Shown: piece by piece, positions 12,801 through 27,800 of the stretch | How the letters are laid out: the number at the start of each line of letters is the position of its first letter | Numbering within the stretch: the first letter of the stretch is position 1 | Source of the DNA: Nemertoderma westbladi | Taxonomy: Eukaryota; Xenacoelomorpha; Nemertodermatida; Nemertodermatidae | Reading direction: 5' to 3' | DNA length: 47,113 nucleotides | Assembly (NCBI GenBank): GCA_032718475.1 | Contig: JAUCBJ010007073.1 | Span: 1-47,113 of the forward strand | Position numbers and translations under genes: made by a program | The notes under the pieces: generated by a model | What the model was told of the DNA's origin: nothing | Database searches by the model: none | The model's input: the letters and a program-made list of their open reading frames with translations, nothing else

Positions 12801-15800
12801 TTATTATTATTGTATATATTCTATTTATATTGGCGTATTGGGGAGTCCCATATATTTGGTGAATTTTGCTGATACAAAATTCAGATAAACCTGTGGAATT
12901 CCAACCATGGCAACTTCCCGATGGAGCTTCACCCTGCGATGAATTCAGAAACCTAACTCTACTTCCGTGCTACACTGGCACGTAAACGCAGATGAAACTG
13001 GTGAGAAATCCAAGAAGGAAAAGGTGTGTTCAAAACTATAAAACCCTATTTATCTAACAGACTCTAAATTATCTACATTATCTAAATATCAATGAGGAAT
13101 GGACATGTGTTGGAGTGATGGAGTTGACTCAACGTGAAGACAGGATTTGGAACATCAAAGCTGAAGTCTGGGAACGAACTAGCGAATATTCAGGATCATT
13201 GTCCATGTGGATTGATCCCAATACGAAATGTATGAGGAGCTGTTCTACGCATTCGCTTACGTCGCGATATGTGCTGCTACCGAATAAATGGATACCAAAC
13301 CACCAACAATGAGCAGGAAGGACTGTCGAACCAACTCTGGTACGGATCAGGAGCTCAATATTCAAGACCTTGCCCGTAGACTCAGTCACGCCAGTCATCT
13401 CATCACTCTCGCCACGGTCGTCTCGTCACGTCAGACTCGTCACTAGGGCCAACACTCGAATTGAAACACTGGTAAAACGGCCAAACTCTTCCAATGATGA
13501 GATCCAACAGCAATTCAAGAAAGTACAGTACGCTATCCAGAACTACGAGTTATCGTCCGGTGCATTCAATCGCCTGATTCCTATTGACAATTGCGAAAAC
13601 AAACCAAAACTCGAGGAACACCTGCGGCACCTCGACCAATTCTGGCATCAACACTCCCGAATTATCCAACTCGTCAGGAGGTACGAGGAGTAGTCAAACC
13701 GTAGACTCGACAAAAGAGCAGAGTCCGTCTCAACTGTTGCTACAAGATGGATGGATACGAGAACAACTGCTCCATCCACTTGATAATCAGAGTCTATTTT
13801 CTGGAGTGCAACCTCAACACTCCAGACTCCAAGATCAGGTGCAGGATCAAAGGGCCTGAGTGGTCAAAGCGCTAATGGAGAACAAATATGCGCAGTGGAT
13901 TTGGATAAAAATAAGCTGGCACAGGAAATGATCAACCAGCATCCGGCAATCGATATCGAGGAACAAGATGCAGAAACTCAGCAGGAACTCCAGAAGCGTG
14001 AAAGAGAGACTTGACTCGAAATCAAGAAGTTCGAAATAGAAATTCAGTGAGAGAATGATAGACAAAAAAAGGAACCCAATAAAATAAAAAAGGTACAACA
14101 ATGGGATGCAGAACAGCGATCTCGAGATATAAAAGCAGAAAATGATACAAAAGAAAAGTATGGACAATGCCAAATTAGCCGAGTACGAAACCGCTTTACT
14201 CGGCCAAAATCTCCTAATCAAGGAGGATAGGGAGAGAGGAATCGAATGGGAATATGAACCCATCCCCACTCCCGAGTTGGAGAAAACCATTCCATTCGAG
14301 GAACCCACTCCTCTCCAACCAATCCTTAAAACCCACAAACTCTCTCCCGCAGCACAAGAACTCATACCGGAAATGGACCAGGGAAGTCATAGTGCCCGAT
14401 ACGATCCTGAAAATGATTTGGAGGGGATAGCTATGTATCTTCCCGGTCGGAAAGCTCACTGCAGGATGCCTTCTCAAAAACCTTTGGAGAATGATCAAGT
14501 AGGTCATAGTGCCCGATACAAGCCTGAAAAGGATTCGGAGGGGATTGCAATGCATCTTCCTGGCCAGAATGCCCAAAATGGTTATGAGGGGTCGGGTACT
14601 CAGAAGGTGAAGTAGATCAGATTAACAGGCGAATTTCGGTGGGCAAGCCCGAAAATGATTCAGCCATCGGAGTTCCGCCTGATCCACAGACCTCAACCCC
14701 TCGACAGCCATGTTCAAATAACCTCCGGCGTGCCAAAATCCCATTGGATCCATCCTATGTCAGCGGTGCACACAGACCTCACAACATCTCCAGCAAACCC
14801 ACATCGATGGATTTGAGTACCATTTGAGTGCTGGAAAACCGTCTTTCGATGGCCAAAATGGAAATACGAGGTTTTAATGATATCAGTTTTATCATGTTTA
14901 TCAGTTTTACAAAGAGTGATCCAAGATCCAAGATTGGATCCACCGAAATAACTGATGGACAAAAAGTCGTTCATCTACCTTAATATCTTGGAGATAAACC
15001 AAGGAGATTAATCCGTTTCTTCTAAGGCAGTGATGATGAAGCATATAATCGTGATGCGTGGGATTTATTAAACCGGTGAAATGGAATTACCAGGACTATC
15101 ATTAATCAAACTCCCGAGAAACTGTTACAGGATGCAGGTTCATTGGAGACCCCAAAATATTCAAGAGTTTTCGGACTCAATGAAGGAGGCATACTACAGT
15201 TCAAAACCTTTGCAGAAGGAGGATCAAGTCAATAATATATTAAACCTCGAAAGTTTCCCAGATGGTTGCAGACCAAATGGGTGTACAAATGTGTCGATCT
15301 ACGCCGACATCATCCAGAATACGACCCCACGCATCTGGAGATGTCTAGATTCCTCAACGACGTCTCGGAATCTTAGAATTAATTGATTTAAACACTTCAA
15401 ATAAATAAATTCTAGTAGGGTAGGGTGATCATTTTCTTTATTTATTCGATCCACTATAGCTTCTATACTCCTGAATAAACCTGGTATGAAATCTCTGATG
15501 GATATCGCAATAAACAATAAATTGTGATTCTTCAACTAAATTATAGAAAGAGCTAGAGAATTGTATTTACTTAAACCTACTTCTATGTTTTCATTCAGAT
15601 TAAGCGTATATGATAAGTCGTTTGTAAATTTTGCGAGTGTATTTCCAGGTAACTTTTTTGATGGGCCATTACAGAATAGGCTTATATAAGTATCCATCAT
15701 TATTTTCGTATTTGAGTCTGTTTTATCCAAGTTGCTCGCTTATAACTTTTAAATTTACTAGATATTCCATGTTTGCCCCTCTGTTTCTTAATTTTAGTAT

Positions 15801-18800
15801 TTCATCAATTGGTGGTATGTCGCTCTTTTGTCTAACTCTCTGCAACTCTTGGGGGTAGAAGGACCCCTCAATATTGCGACCAATGGTATCTTTTATGGGT
15901 TACATTGCAATGGAATGCGATCCATTCTAATCCATGTGACAGTAAAAATTTAGTATACCCTTTCTCAAAGGTCTTTTTTCAAATATTTAATCTCACACTA
16001 TCTCCTGCTCTCAAGACTGGACTGAAACTTGAATTTTATAGAGGTCTCCCTCCATATAGTCTTTTATGTACTTTATCCTCATTTTCTTTATTTACAGGTA
16101 GCAGCGTCATCCCAATCGACCAATATTTAGAGTTATTATAGGCTATAACATCTCTGGTAATATTTTTATCCATTTATATCTGTTGCGACCAGTTATTGTT
16201 TTATACACTTTAGTTTTCAGGGTTTTATTAAATCTTTCGCAAATCGCAGCCTTAAATTGAGAACGTGTTGTATAGTATCTCACTTTCTTTAGCTTCAATC
16301 AATCCGAAACAAGTTTGTTGTCAAATTCCAAACCCTGATCTGTGCATAGGTTTCTTGGTATCTCATCAATAAATATTGTTTCTAGAACATGCTTAATTTC
16401 TTTTTCTGTTTTTTGTTTCACCAGTAAGGCCCATCCGCGCTTGCTAAAACAGTTTATAGTGGTTAAAATATATACATATCCAGAATTTTTTTAGCGATGT
16501 TGTTGAACTCTGCATGGTGCTGCGCTCTAAATTTTCTGTATTTAATATAACTTCAGAACTTCGGGAAAAAATTGTGCGCCGAATGCGTTTGGCATACATG
16601 CTCTACTTAGTAGAATGGAGCCTACCTACAAACAACAGTCTGAAAGTATTACAGGTGCAGCATTCAATAAAGGGCTACCGCCTACTGGTATAGTAAAACT
16701 AGAGAACTAGGCCTATTATATATTTACTGGTTAGATATCAATTGCATAATGTTTGCTACCAGTAGCACACAAATTTGGATTTATATTTAACTTACAGCAG
16801 CAGTTAATATTCACAGAAGGTGATATTGGGATGGTCGAACTGAAGTTTAGATGTTGATGGCAATGATGGTTAGCCAGGAAATTGAATGATGACACAAAGT
16901 TTGCTTGATGGTGAAGTTGATTGTCGTTGATACAATGGCAGAATGGTGCGGTGTTGTTGCTGCACGTGTGAACTTAGCCTTTTAGATTACTTATTTTACC
17001 TTATTTATTATTACTTATTTTAGATTACTATAATTAATTACTTATTTAGGCCTATTACTGTATTAGTTTTATCGTCTCTGTAACCTGCTCCTTTCCCTCA
17101 ATTAGTTAAATGATCGTTTATTGTTTTGGTTAGAAAATCCCGCCTCTGTAACCTGCCCCATTCCCTCAATTAGTTAAATGATCGTTTATTGTTTTGGTTA
17201 GAAAATCCCGCCTCTGTAACCTGCTCCTTTCCTTGAATTGGTAAAGTAACCGTTTATTGTTTTGATTAGAAAGGCCCGCCTCTGTAACCTGCCCCTTTCC
17301 CTCAATTAGTTAAATGATCGTTTATTGTTTTGGTTAGAAAATCCCGCCTCTGTAACCTGCTCCTTTCCCTCAATTAGTTAAGTGATCGTTTATTGTTTTG
17401 GTTAGAAAATTCCGCCTCTGTAACCTGTCCCTTTCCCTCAATTAGTTAAATGATCGTTTATTGTTTTGGTTAGAAAATCCCGCCTCTGTAACCTGCTCCT
17501 TTCCCTCAATAAGTTAAGTGATCGTTTATTGTTTTGGTTAGAAAATCCCGCCTCTGTAACCTGCTCCTTTCCCTCAATTAGTTAAGTGATCGTTTATTGT
17601 TTTGGTTAGAAAATCCCGTCTCTGTAACCTGCTCCTTTCCCTGATTTGGTAAAGTGACTGTTTATTGTTTTGGTTAGAAAACTCGGCCTTAACCTGCTCC
17701 TTTCCATCAATTGGTAATTGTTTTTGGCTATAAAATGAGTGTTTTGCTACGTCACAATTCGAGTGCTATACCTCTTCCGACGAGTTTGATAAATCATCAG
17801 ATAAATCTCGGACTTCCAGAAGCGGAAGACGCTTGGAACGAGCTGAACGTCATCGCCTTCCAGAACTGCCACCACAACATCCCGCTAATTCCATTGAAAA
17901 TCCCCAAGAACCTAGAACTGACTCTGACTCAGCGTTTTATAAACCTATTAATACACCTCTTGCGGCACCAAACATGGTCCCCCGTACCGGTATATTAATA
18001 AATCCTTCTAAGCTGAACGTAACATCTGCAGCTAATGTAACCCAAACCAAATTATCACCCTTTGGTATTTCGACAACCTCTGTAGGCAGTGGCCAGACAG
18101 ATAGTCTACAGCTCAAAACTTCTACAGTATATAGAGAAAGATTAAATAAGTCCTCATTAAATCTGCAAGCTATGCAGGAGGCAGTAAATAATAAAATTGA
18201 AACAATTACATAATATCGATTTTGAATTAAATCGATTAAATAAACAACGAGAGGTAGTGAGTGAACAAAATCAGCAACAACAGCAAGCATTGGAAAGGCA
18301 ACAACAACAATGGCAACAATTACAGCAGCATTTAAAACAGTTGCATGACGTAGCTGCCAACAATGAGCAATCGCGGATTATGCAGCATCGACGTTTGCAA
18401 GAGTTGCGAGGTGAATCTGTACAAGCCGCCAAGGTTCTAGAGGAGCTACACCAAAAGTTGGTTAATTCTCAGGACCTCCTGGCTTCTAACAACGCCGCAG
18501 TGGTCAGGAACCCAGACTCGCCTGAGTATCAAATCCTAAAAAGAACCTCTAATATAAACGGCGTTGAAGCTGAAAATATGTCACGCCCTCCTATCTCACC
18601 CAATGTTAAAAACCCTGAGTATAGCACAGGAAGACAAAATGACACACAAAATAATAATAATATCAACAACCCTTACAACAATCCTTACAGCCCCCCCCCC
18701 CCCCCCCCCCCAGACTAATGTAAGCAAGCCTCTGTGATAACTCTACCTTTAATACTATGTTTAATAGTACTATAGCTCAGGATAGCTTCACCCGCGAATT

Positions 18801-21800
18801 TTTCAAGTTCGACTACACTGCAACAACTGTAGCGTCATCGTAAACGCCCTAATGGATACAGGAAGTTCTAGATCCTTCATTGATCAAGACCTTGCAGAGG
18901 AGTTATTTAGCAAGGCGGATGGACATCCAATGAAATTAAATCTATCTGGCGTAATGCAAACCTGGCAATCAGTTATACAAACTCGTTATTACAAAATTTC
19001 TTTATCTGACCCCGGTGATATAAATGAAATATGTAAATTAAATTAAACAACATCAAGGTGGTTGCGATTAAGAACTTTACCGATAGTCAAGCACCTGTGT
19101 ATAACTGGGACAACGATGACTTTGTGAAACGTAATAACATCCCGCGATATAAACTCGATCGACCCGGAGTTCGATTATTAATCGGCCAGAGCGCGCCAGA
19201 GGCCCTGGAAATTTTACAAAAACTCCCTAGTTCGCCTCTGCCTTTAACCACATACGCTGGCAGAACCAGAATCTCTTGGTTCTGCACTGGCCCATTGATA
19301 AAGACTTTAAACGAAAGAATGTCTGTGAGAATATATCAACCAATCACATTCATTCAGAAAACATATCGACCAATTACATCCATTCTCCTAAACCCGGTTA
19401 TTTTGTGGAAGCGGAGGAATTCGCGGTGGGAGGACCCGATTTTGGGACAAAGTTTTCAAAATTTTTTCGGTGAATCCAGTAAACCCAGCAACAACAATCA
19501 ACAGACATCCCGACTTAATACGGACGAATATGGAGAACCCATTGACGCAGTAACCAATAATTATATAAACAAATCGGACAATTGAGTATTCACTCCCGGA
19601 CTGAAGCTGTCCCAGATACCCCCCAATTATTTCAAAGTCAATCACACTTACCTAATACTAAAGTAGGTCTATCCCCACTGATAACCCGCGCCATGAACCA
19701 TTATAGCTCATGGGATAAATTATGTAGGGCTATAACTATTCTGAAACAACTATTCCACTACAGATATAGTACTAATAATATACCTGTAGTAAGCTTGTCT
19801 CACACTGAAGTTGATAAATCTAATTTACAACTGTTACGACTTTCACAGAAACTTGAGAGACCTGAGGAATATCATCAACTCAGCGTGGATCCTTTGACTC
19901 CATTGTCGGGTAAATTCTCAGGTACTATGATTAATGGATTAATTTGTGTTGGAGGTCATCTTACCAACGCTCCTATTTCTAGAGACACTACGTTCCCAAT
20001 ACTAATATTCGATCCCGAGATTCAAACAAAGCTGATACACGACATCCACTATGGACTATATCACGCCGGGAGAGAACATACAATAATTGAGATAGGGACG
20101 CGTTACTGTTTTGTCATCCCTCGTGTGGCTCTGGGCCGGACATTGCGGAGTTGTATACCTTGCCGCGGGATTTGTGGCGGAGCAGTGACGCAGTCAGAAG
20201 TGGTACCTCCAAAGAAAAGAGTTGACTACTATCATCCACCGTTCAAGCCAAAACTACACTATTTCAATCGACCAACTGGCCGCCCTTGTTTATTAGAACT
20301 GGCAAGGGAACGTTCGGGTAAGTACGGGCAACGACGGGTTAGGCCATTTATTAGATATTTATTATAGCGTAGGTATTAGTATTAGACTACACTGCAGGTA
20401 GCAACAAAACCTACTTATGTTAATCGTACATTGCATATTCTGGACGCAGATACAGCAATTTAAATTAACGACAAATTATTTGACTTAAAACTTAAATAAT
20501 TTAAAATTAATGACTAATTACTAACGACAATACTCAATCGTGGAAGCGGATTTGTGTGACGTTACCAGCATAGAAATATGCGAAAAAAATTCAAAATTTT
20601 GTATTTGATATAAATTAATAATAATAACCAAAATTAAAACATCCCAAATTAAATATCGCTATAAATCATCAAATAACTATTACAGTAGTTACTAGTGTGA
20701 AATAAGTGTGAGAGCTGAGCGTTCTAATTTCTACATTTACCAGCATGTCGCCGAACAATTTGGATTAATAAAAACCGAAACAACGTGTTTCTCTGAAAAC
20801 ACAAATGGTGTCCGTGTAACTGTGAATGCAACCTTTTAGTACAGCTTGCATTACAGAAACTCAACCTGTTATCATGGATACACAAAACAGTGACATTCTG
20901 GTAAATATTAAATAAGTCTTTTGAACCGTATTTTGACTTTAAACTAAATTAAAATATGCAAAAATGACTTTAAATTAAGCTAATTCGTGTGAATAAATAA
21001 ATATATCGTGTGAGTTCGTGTGAAGCGTATACAATTGTCCAACCCTTCATTGATGCGAGGATTATAGCAGACACATCTGGCTCCGGACCAGTCCCCCGTC
21101 TCCCTGGCTTGATGAGAGTTTAGCATATAGCCACGATACTTCGGTACCGCTGGTAGTTGCAAACTCGAGTCTCTCCATTAAGGGATCGATCAGGGACTGT
21201 GTTGCGGTGTGTGGCTGTCTGATTGGGGAGGTGACGTCCGCCTATCCACGTTGCAGTCATGTACTCAAACTCGCAAATCGATATGTTGAAACACCTTCTT
21301 CCGATAAACGAGATTCTCGGGAACAGCATGCGGAGATGATGGATACGATTACGGCTGATCTCACCGGTGAATCTACCGAACTCACTTCAGAGTATGTCAC
21401 CCGTATGGACGTGAGGAGGAAGAGAGGACAGAGCGTGAACGATTGAACGACGAACGCGAATTAGCTTCTTTGGTCCAACCCGCGGTCCAGACTTTAATGG
21501 AAGGGTTCCAAAGTAAAGCACGTATTCACACGTCTGGGTCTGTAAAGCGTTTACGGTGTCGCTTAAAGTCATACCCAACCGATACCTTTCGACACCGACA
21601 TCTCCAACCCCAATTTAGTTGTGGATGCTCCGATGTTGTAAACTCACATCGTAAAGCCTATATGCGACGATATTGATTGATTATCGCTTCTCCCGGTCGA
21701 GCTGATCAAATAAAGATTTTAATTCGGAATAATTACCTCGAAGGACGTCCTCTCCATTCCCCATGCTATGGGACTCAGGACCACCCGGATTTCGTCTTGC

Positions 21801-24800
21801 TCGGTCAACATTGTGTAACGAAACCCGAGCTTCCGCCTGCAGCGTGGATTTTCTATCTCTGGTTAATCCCCTCGACGATACCGACGTCGAGCCCCTGCAG
21901 AAGTATAACATATAACACCATATAACAAACTCAAATATCTTTCGACTCGACCCAAAGGGACGACGAAATATCCCTTCTGAAATATATCAGATTGTGGGAT
22001 TCCTCCGCGAATTTACAGCGGATTGCGCGATCATATTAGCCTATGTAAAGTTATTGCGCTATTCTGTTCCCACATCAATCGTGGTTAGCCAACCTCAACC
22101 GGGAACATCTACTGGTGGACCGACCGTACGAACTGTCGCACCCCCTTCTGACTCATTGAAACTTCATCCTTCTGCCACTGAGGGGCTTCAAGTGCAAGGT
22201 TCTTCACCTCCGGTACCTGGTAATGGCTCCCCGACACATAAACGTCGTAAGCGACCCCCAAAAAGAAAAAAAACCGAAAATAAACATTAATTTTCCGGTT
22301 ACTTTTTATTATGGCTATTCTACTTTATATGACTTATATTCCTACTTTATATTATGCGTAAAATAAGTAAGTGGTATCCCCAATAATTCATTTAGCTTAT
22401 TTGTTCACGAGCGGGGACATCTTATATGTATTAGATATACTCTTTAGCACCACAGTTTGCTTATTTAGAAGTAATTGGTACCCAATAATTCATTTAATTT
22501 GATTTGTTCACGAGCTGAAACCTTTTATATATGTATTATATATACTCTTTGGCACTATAGCTTGCTCATTTAGAGGTGATAAATGTTCACTAATCTACTC
22601 TATTCAATTTTGTTCACGAGTTGAGATATTTTATATGTTGGCTACGTATGTCCCATATAATTGAGTTTGATATTGTCAATTGAACTATTTACTTACTAGA
22701 CCTTCCTATATGTACGAATTTGAGCTTCTGCTTTAATTTTAACACCCTGGTGGCTAAATGAATGGAAGCAGTGTTGCTGCACGTGTGAACTTAGCCTTTT
22801 AGATTACTTATTTTACTAATTTTAAGCTCAAAACACCATTTTATATTGATAAAGTCGGTTATGGTATAATATTAGCTATTTTGTTGGATAATTCTTTGTT
22901 GAGGGTTTTGACGCCATCTAGTGGCATTATCTGCATATCCAACTTGTATTAATGTTTGCTGGTTTGCCATTTGTGTAGGGATCCACCTTATTGGCTATGC
23001 TCCTTACTGATGGGCTGATATATAAGTGCGGTCGGTTCTGTGGTGGTTTTACTCTTTTTGTTATTGTTGGAAAGAAGAAGTCGCACTGCCCATGCAGAGG
23101 CACCGATCCCCGGTCAGGTTTAATTGACTGGTGGTTATTACAGGCCTAAGGTCTAAACTTAAAGAGTTAATAATTGAATTATTGAAAAGGGGAAAAGCCA
23201 CCACCAATTTGGACTAAAGGTCAACTAAAGCCTCTCCCCAAGAAAGGAGACCTCGGCATACCAACAAACTATCGTGGGATCTTTCTGCTTGTGGTAGCTG
23301 CCAAAATATACAATAAAATGATTCTATATAGGATTAGGCCTCACATAGAGAAACTACTGCGTAAGAGCCAAAACGGATTTCAACCAAGTAGATCACTACT
23401 AGGATCGGCATGCTGCATTGCAGCTGCATTTTTAAGAATGCTGTGCCGGCTTGTCAACAAAATTGCACCGCCACAACTCCCTATCACCCATGACATTTGC
23501 TAGATCATCCGCATCTTTAAGGCCAGTGTCCTTTAAGATGCGTCTCAAGAAAGTCATGGGCTGTCCACCATGCTTATTCACTCCATGAGGCTGCCAAAGT
23601 ACAAGATTATGCACTGGCTGGTCCTCACGGCGAAAGCAATGTCCTGCAAAGCGGAGGCGATTTTGTTCTAGTGTCAAGCTTGGGGGAACCAATGAGACAC
23701 CTCCAATGTTATATAGTGTCTGGTTGGAGATGTGTGCATTGTACTTGACACAATGAACCCGGCGTAGCATTCTCGTGAATGTGCCATCCAGAGATTTGGT
23801 GTCCTCAGCAGTTAGAGCCCAGCATGGACTCCCGTAGAGGAGTACTGGAACTACTGCTGCTCTAAATAATCGGACCTTAAGTTTCCGATTAATTCTCGGT
23901 GACTTCCAAATCCTGGAAAGCCTATTCAAGGCTGCCCATGCCTTTCCCTTACGTATTCGAAGGTCCTCACCTGACTTCCGGATCCATGATCCCAGGTAAC
24001 AGAAGTCGTCCACATGCTCAAGCATACCATCCTTTGAGCTTATGCTCATCCGATCAGAGACTTGCTGAGGACTTTCAAAGTTAACTGTCAGAATTTTGGT
24101 CTTTCTGGAGTTAATAAAAAGACCAACACTAGAAGCAGCATGTTCTAATGAGCTGAGGAGCCGTTGGGCTCCCTCTAATGATTCTGAGAGTACTCCTAAG
24201 TCATCAGCAAAGTCTAGATCAGTTAGGTACTTGGCAGGATTTCCTCGACTTCTGGAGCCAGTAGGTGGAGTTATCATCACCCCATCATCATTATAATGAT
24301 CTAAGGACATGCGTAGAACATAGTCAACCACAATAATGAACAAGAATGGTGCAAGTGTGTCTCCTTGGAGGACGCCCCATAACACTTCAAATGGTTCTGT
24401 GTCACCGTCAACAGTAGACACAAATGTTGTCGAACCATCATATACTGATCTGATTGCTGCAATAATTTCATCAGGAATCCCATATAATGAAAGTATGCTG
24501 AACATACGTGAGCGAGAGACTGAATCAAAGGCCTTGAAGAAGTCAACAAAGATAACAGCCAGATGCCTGTCTTTCTTTTTTGATAACTCTTCAATTATCG
24601 TTCTAAGTGCCAAAATGGGCTCCATGGCCCCACGACCTTTACGGAACCCATTCTGATTTCCACGGAGCAGTCTCTCAATTGGATCCCTGATGCGATTTAA
24701 TAGAATCCTATTGTATAGCTTTGCAGCAATCGAGATCAATGAGATTCCCCGAAAGGAACCATAGAGTGTTAGGTTGCCCTTCTTGGGAACTGGCACCAAC

Positions 24801-27800
24801 TTCTTTGTTTTCATTTCTTGTGGGACTCTTGTTGTTCGGTACATGTCTACTATGATGGGATAGATGAGCTTTAAACACTCAGGTATTTTAAAGACCTCAG
24901 GGGGAACACCATCTACTCCACTGGCACGATTGGTCTTAATGCTCTTTGCAGCAGCCTTCACTTCTGCAAAGGAGATATCGCCAATGGGAATATCTGTGAG
25001 TACAGACTCAGACACTTTTACTTCTATAAAGTTATCAGGCAATACCCTGTCATTATTGAGGAGCTTTTCAAAGTGGGCTTTCCAACCATTGAGGCGATCG
25101 GCTGGTGATTCAGCCTTAACCTTGGTGGTTGGTTGGCTTTTCCGCCCAGTAAGCAGATTGATCGATTTCCATGCCTGGGATGATTGCCTGCTGTCGTCAG
25201 CATCAAGTAGATCAACAATAGCTCAGATACTTGCACTACGGAGACTGATGGAAGGAATTAAGTCAAAGAATCTCCCCGCAGTCATGACTTTTGTGGACTT
25301 CAAGAAGGCATTCGACTCCATCCATAGAGCTAAAATGCTTGAAATCCTAAGAGATTATGGAATACCAGAAGTAATTGTTGCTGGCATTGGATTGTTATAT
25401 TGTGACACAGAAGCGCAGGAACTTTCACCAGGTGGTGAAACTGAGTTTTTCTCAATCCTGGCTGGCGTGCTGCAAGGTGACACATTAGCACCATTACTAT
25501 TTGTAATTGTGCTGGATTACGCAATGAGGACGGCCACAAAGGGTGAAGATCTGGGATTCACACTTCAAGAACGCAGAAGTAGTAGATATCCGGCAACTAC
25601 AGTCACAGACACCGACTTTGCGGATGACATCGCCCTGTTCTCTAATACGCTAGCAGATGCACAGCTTCTACTAAATAAAGTGGAGAGGGCTATAGATAGA
25701 TTTATTTATACATTATGTAAAAACAATAACAAATACATCAAACAATGTACCGGTATAAAGGTATTGTCCAACATAACATATAGGATTACCCCTAAAGCTT
25801 TGCAGCTTATTTCCAAGGGGGTCCTTTATGTTACTTGGTTACAAATACAATATTACACTACGCTAACCTAAAACCAATATAAAACGTAATTACACTATGT
25901 ACATGTACAACTTTACCGAGAGCGTGACAATGCCCGACTCAACGATAAAGATGTAATGTACAGAACAATTTATTATAAAACGTAATTACAGTATAAATAG
26001 TAAATAATTAATAAACTAATAACTTACTGTAGGACTATTGTACCTATTTTTACATTGCACACGGAGATGAGATTTAACTGCAGATTTAAAAGAATGTTGA
26101 TTATTTAGGTTTTTAATTTCATTAGGCAGAGCGTTCCAATTTTTTATGCCGTTAAAAAAGAAAGTATCAGATTCAAAGGATTTACAATTCGGGAGGTAGA
26201 AGTTTGAAGCACTAGCTCTGGTACTGTAAGAGTGTGTATCGCGTACTCTGTTGAATTTTTGTTTTAGGTAATTGGGACATTTACCATTATACACTTTATG
26301 CACATGGTTAAGGCGTAGCTGCTTAACTCTACTATCTAAGTTAAGTAGTCCAGATTCAGAAAAGTCATCTGGAGTTAGGTGGTGCCTAGGTTTGTAGTCT
26401 TTAATAAATCGTACTACTTTATTCTGAGCTACTTGTAATTTACATTTAAGCTGTTTGGTTAAGCCTTCATACCAAGAAGAGCACGCATAGTCCATGTGAC
26501 ACTGTATTAAAGAAGAGCAAAGTAACTTGCGGGAGTCGGTGTTTAAACTATTTTTATTTCTGTATAGAAACCTAAGCCTACTGTTAACTTTCGAGAAAAT
26601 ATTTTTCACTGTACTTTCTCCTGATAAGCAGTTATCCAATGTGGCGCCTAAATATTTAACTTCCTTTTTATTTTCAATCTTATGTCCATTACTAGTGACT
26701 TCAAACTTAGTTACCTTCTTTAACTTTCTTTTGGAACCAAACAAAATACTTTCAGTTTTACCGTAGTGAATGGATAGCTTATTATCAACCAACCACTCAT
26801 TACAGGATTCTAGAACTGCACTTAACTTTTGGGAAATATGGATAGGATCTTTATGAGAGAAAATAAGAGCACTGTCGTCGGCATATAAAATGAGTTTAAA
26901 ATCGGGATCTATACTACTTATCATATCATTTACATAGCATACAAAAAGCAGAGGACCTAATATACTACCTTGCGGTACACCACAGGTAATCTCTTGTACA
27001 GTAGACTGCGATTTGCTAATGACTACAGTTTGACCTCTGTCTGACAGGTAGGACTTGAACCAGTCTATAGAACCTATACCCATCAGGCCTAACTTACCAA
27101 GCAGAATTTCGTGATCTACAGTATCGAAAGCCTTTTGTAGGTCCAACATTACCATACCAGTATATAAACCCTTTGCGTTATTACATCTAATTGTATCAGT
27201 TAAGTTAATAAGGCAGGTGTCTGTAGAATATGATTTACGAAAACCGGACTGAAGTTCATAGATCAGATTTAGCCTACTAAGATGTGCCTCCAGCTGTAGA
27301 AAAACAGAACGTTCTAGAATTTTAGATACAATACTTAAGATACTAACAGGTCTGTAATTACAGGGTTCTACTTTACTATTCTTTTTATACAGAGGAACAA
27401 CCTTAGCTAATTTCAGTTCGTCTGGTACTACATTATCTACGATAGAGTAATTAATAATAAAAGTAATAGGCACTTTAAGTACTTCAGCACCATCCTTAAG
27501 AAAACGGGCAGGTATTAGATCTAGACCGGTACTTTTTGAGGCTGATAGGCTAAGTAGATTTTTAAAAACGAAATCCTCAGAAACGGGTTTTAAAAATAAC
27601 TTTTCTGAATTTTGTAACTTTTCTAAATAAAAATTATTTAGAGTTTCGGACCCTATACTATATTTATTACTTGATAACGGTAATTTCTTAACTAAATTAG
27701 AGGCAACATTAGTAAAATAATTATTAAATAAATTACTAACTAGAGTATGATCATGAATCAGCTCACCGTTATCTTGCAGAACAATATTCGATTTAGATTT

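Noticed and set aside
13847-14365. 172-codon antisense frame opposite the BEL-like gag
   Set aside because: Hydrophobic S/L/F-rich shadow of the charged + strand frame, with no independent support.
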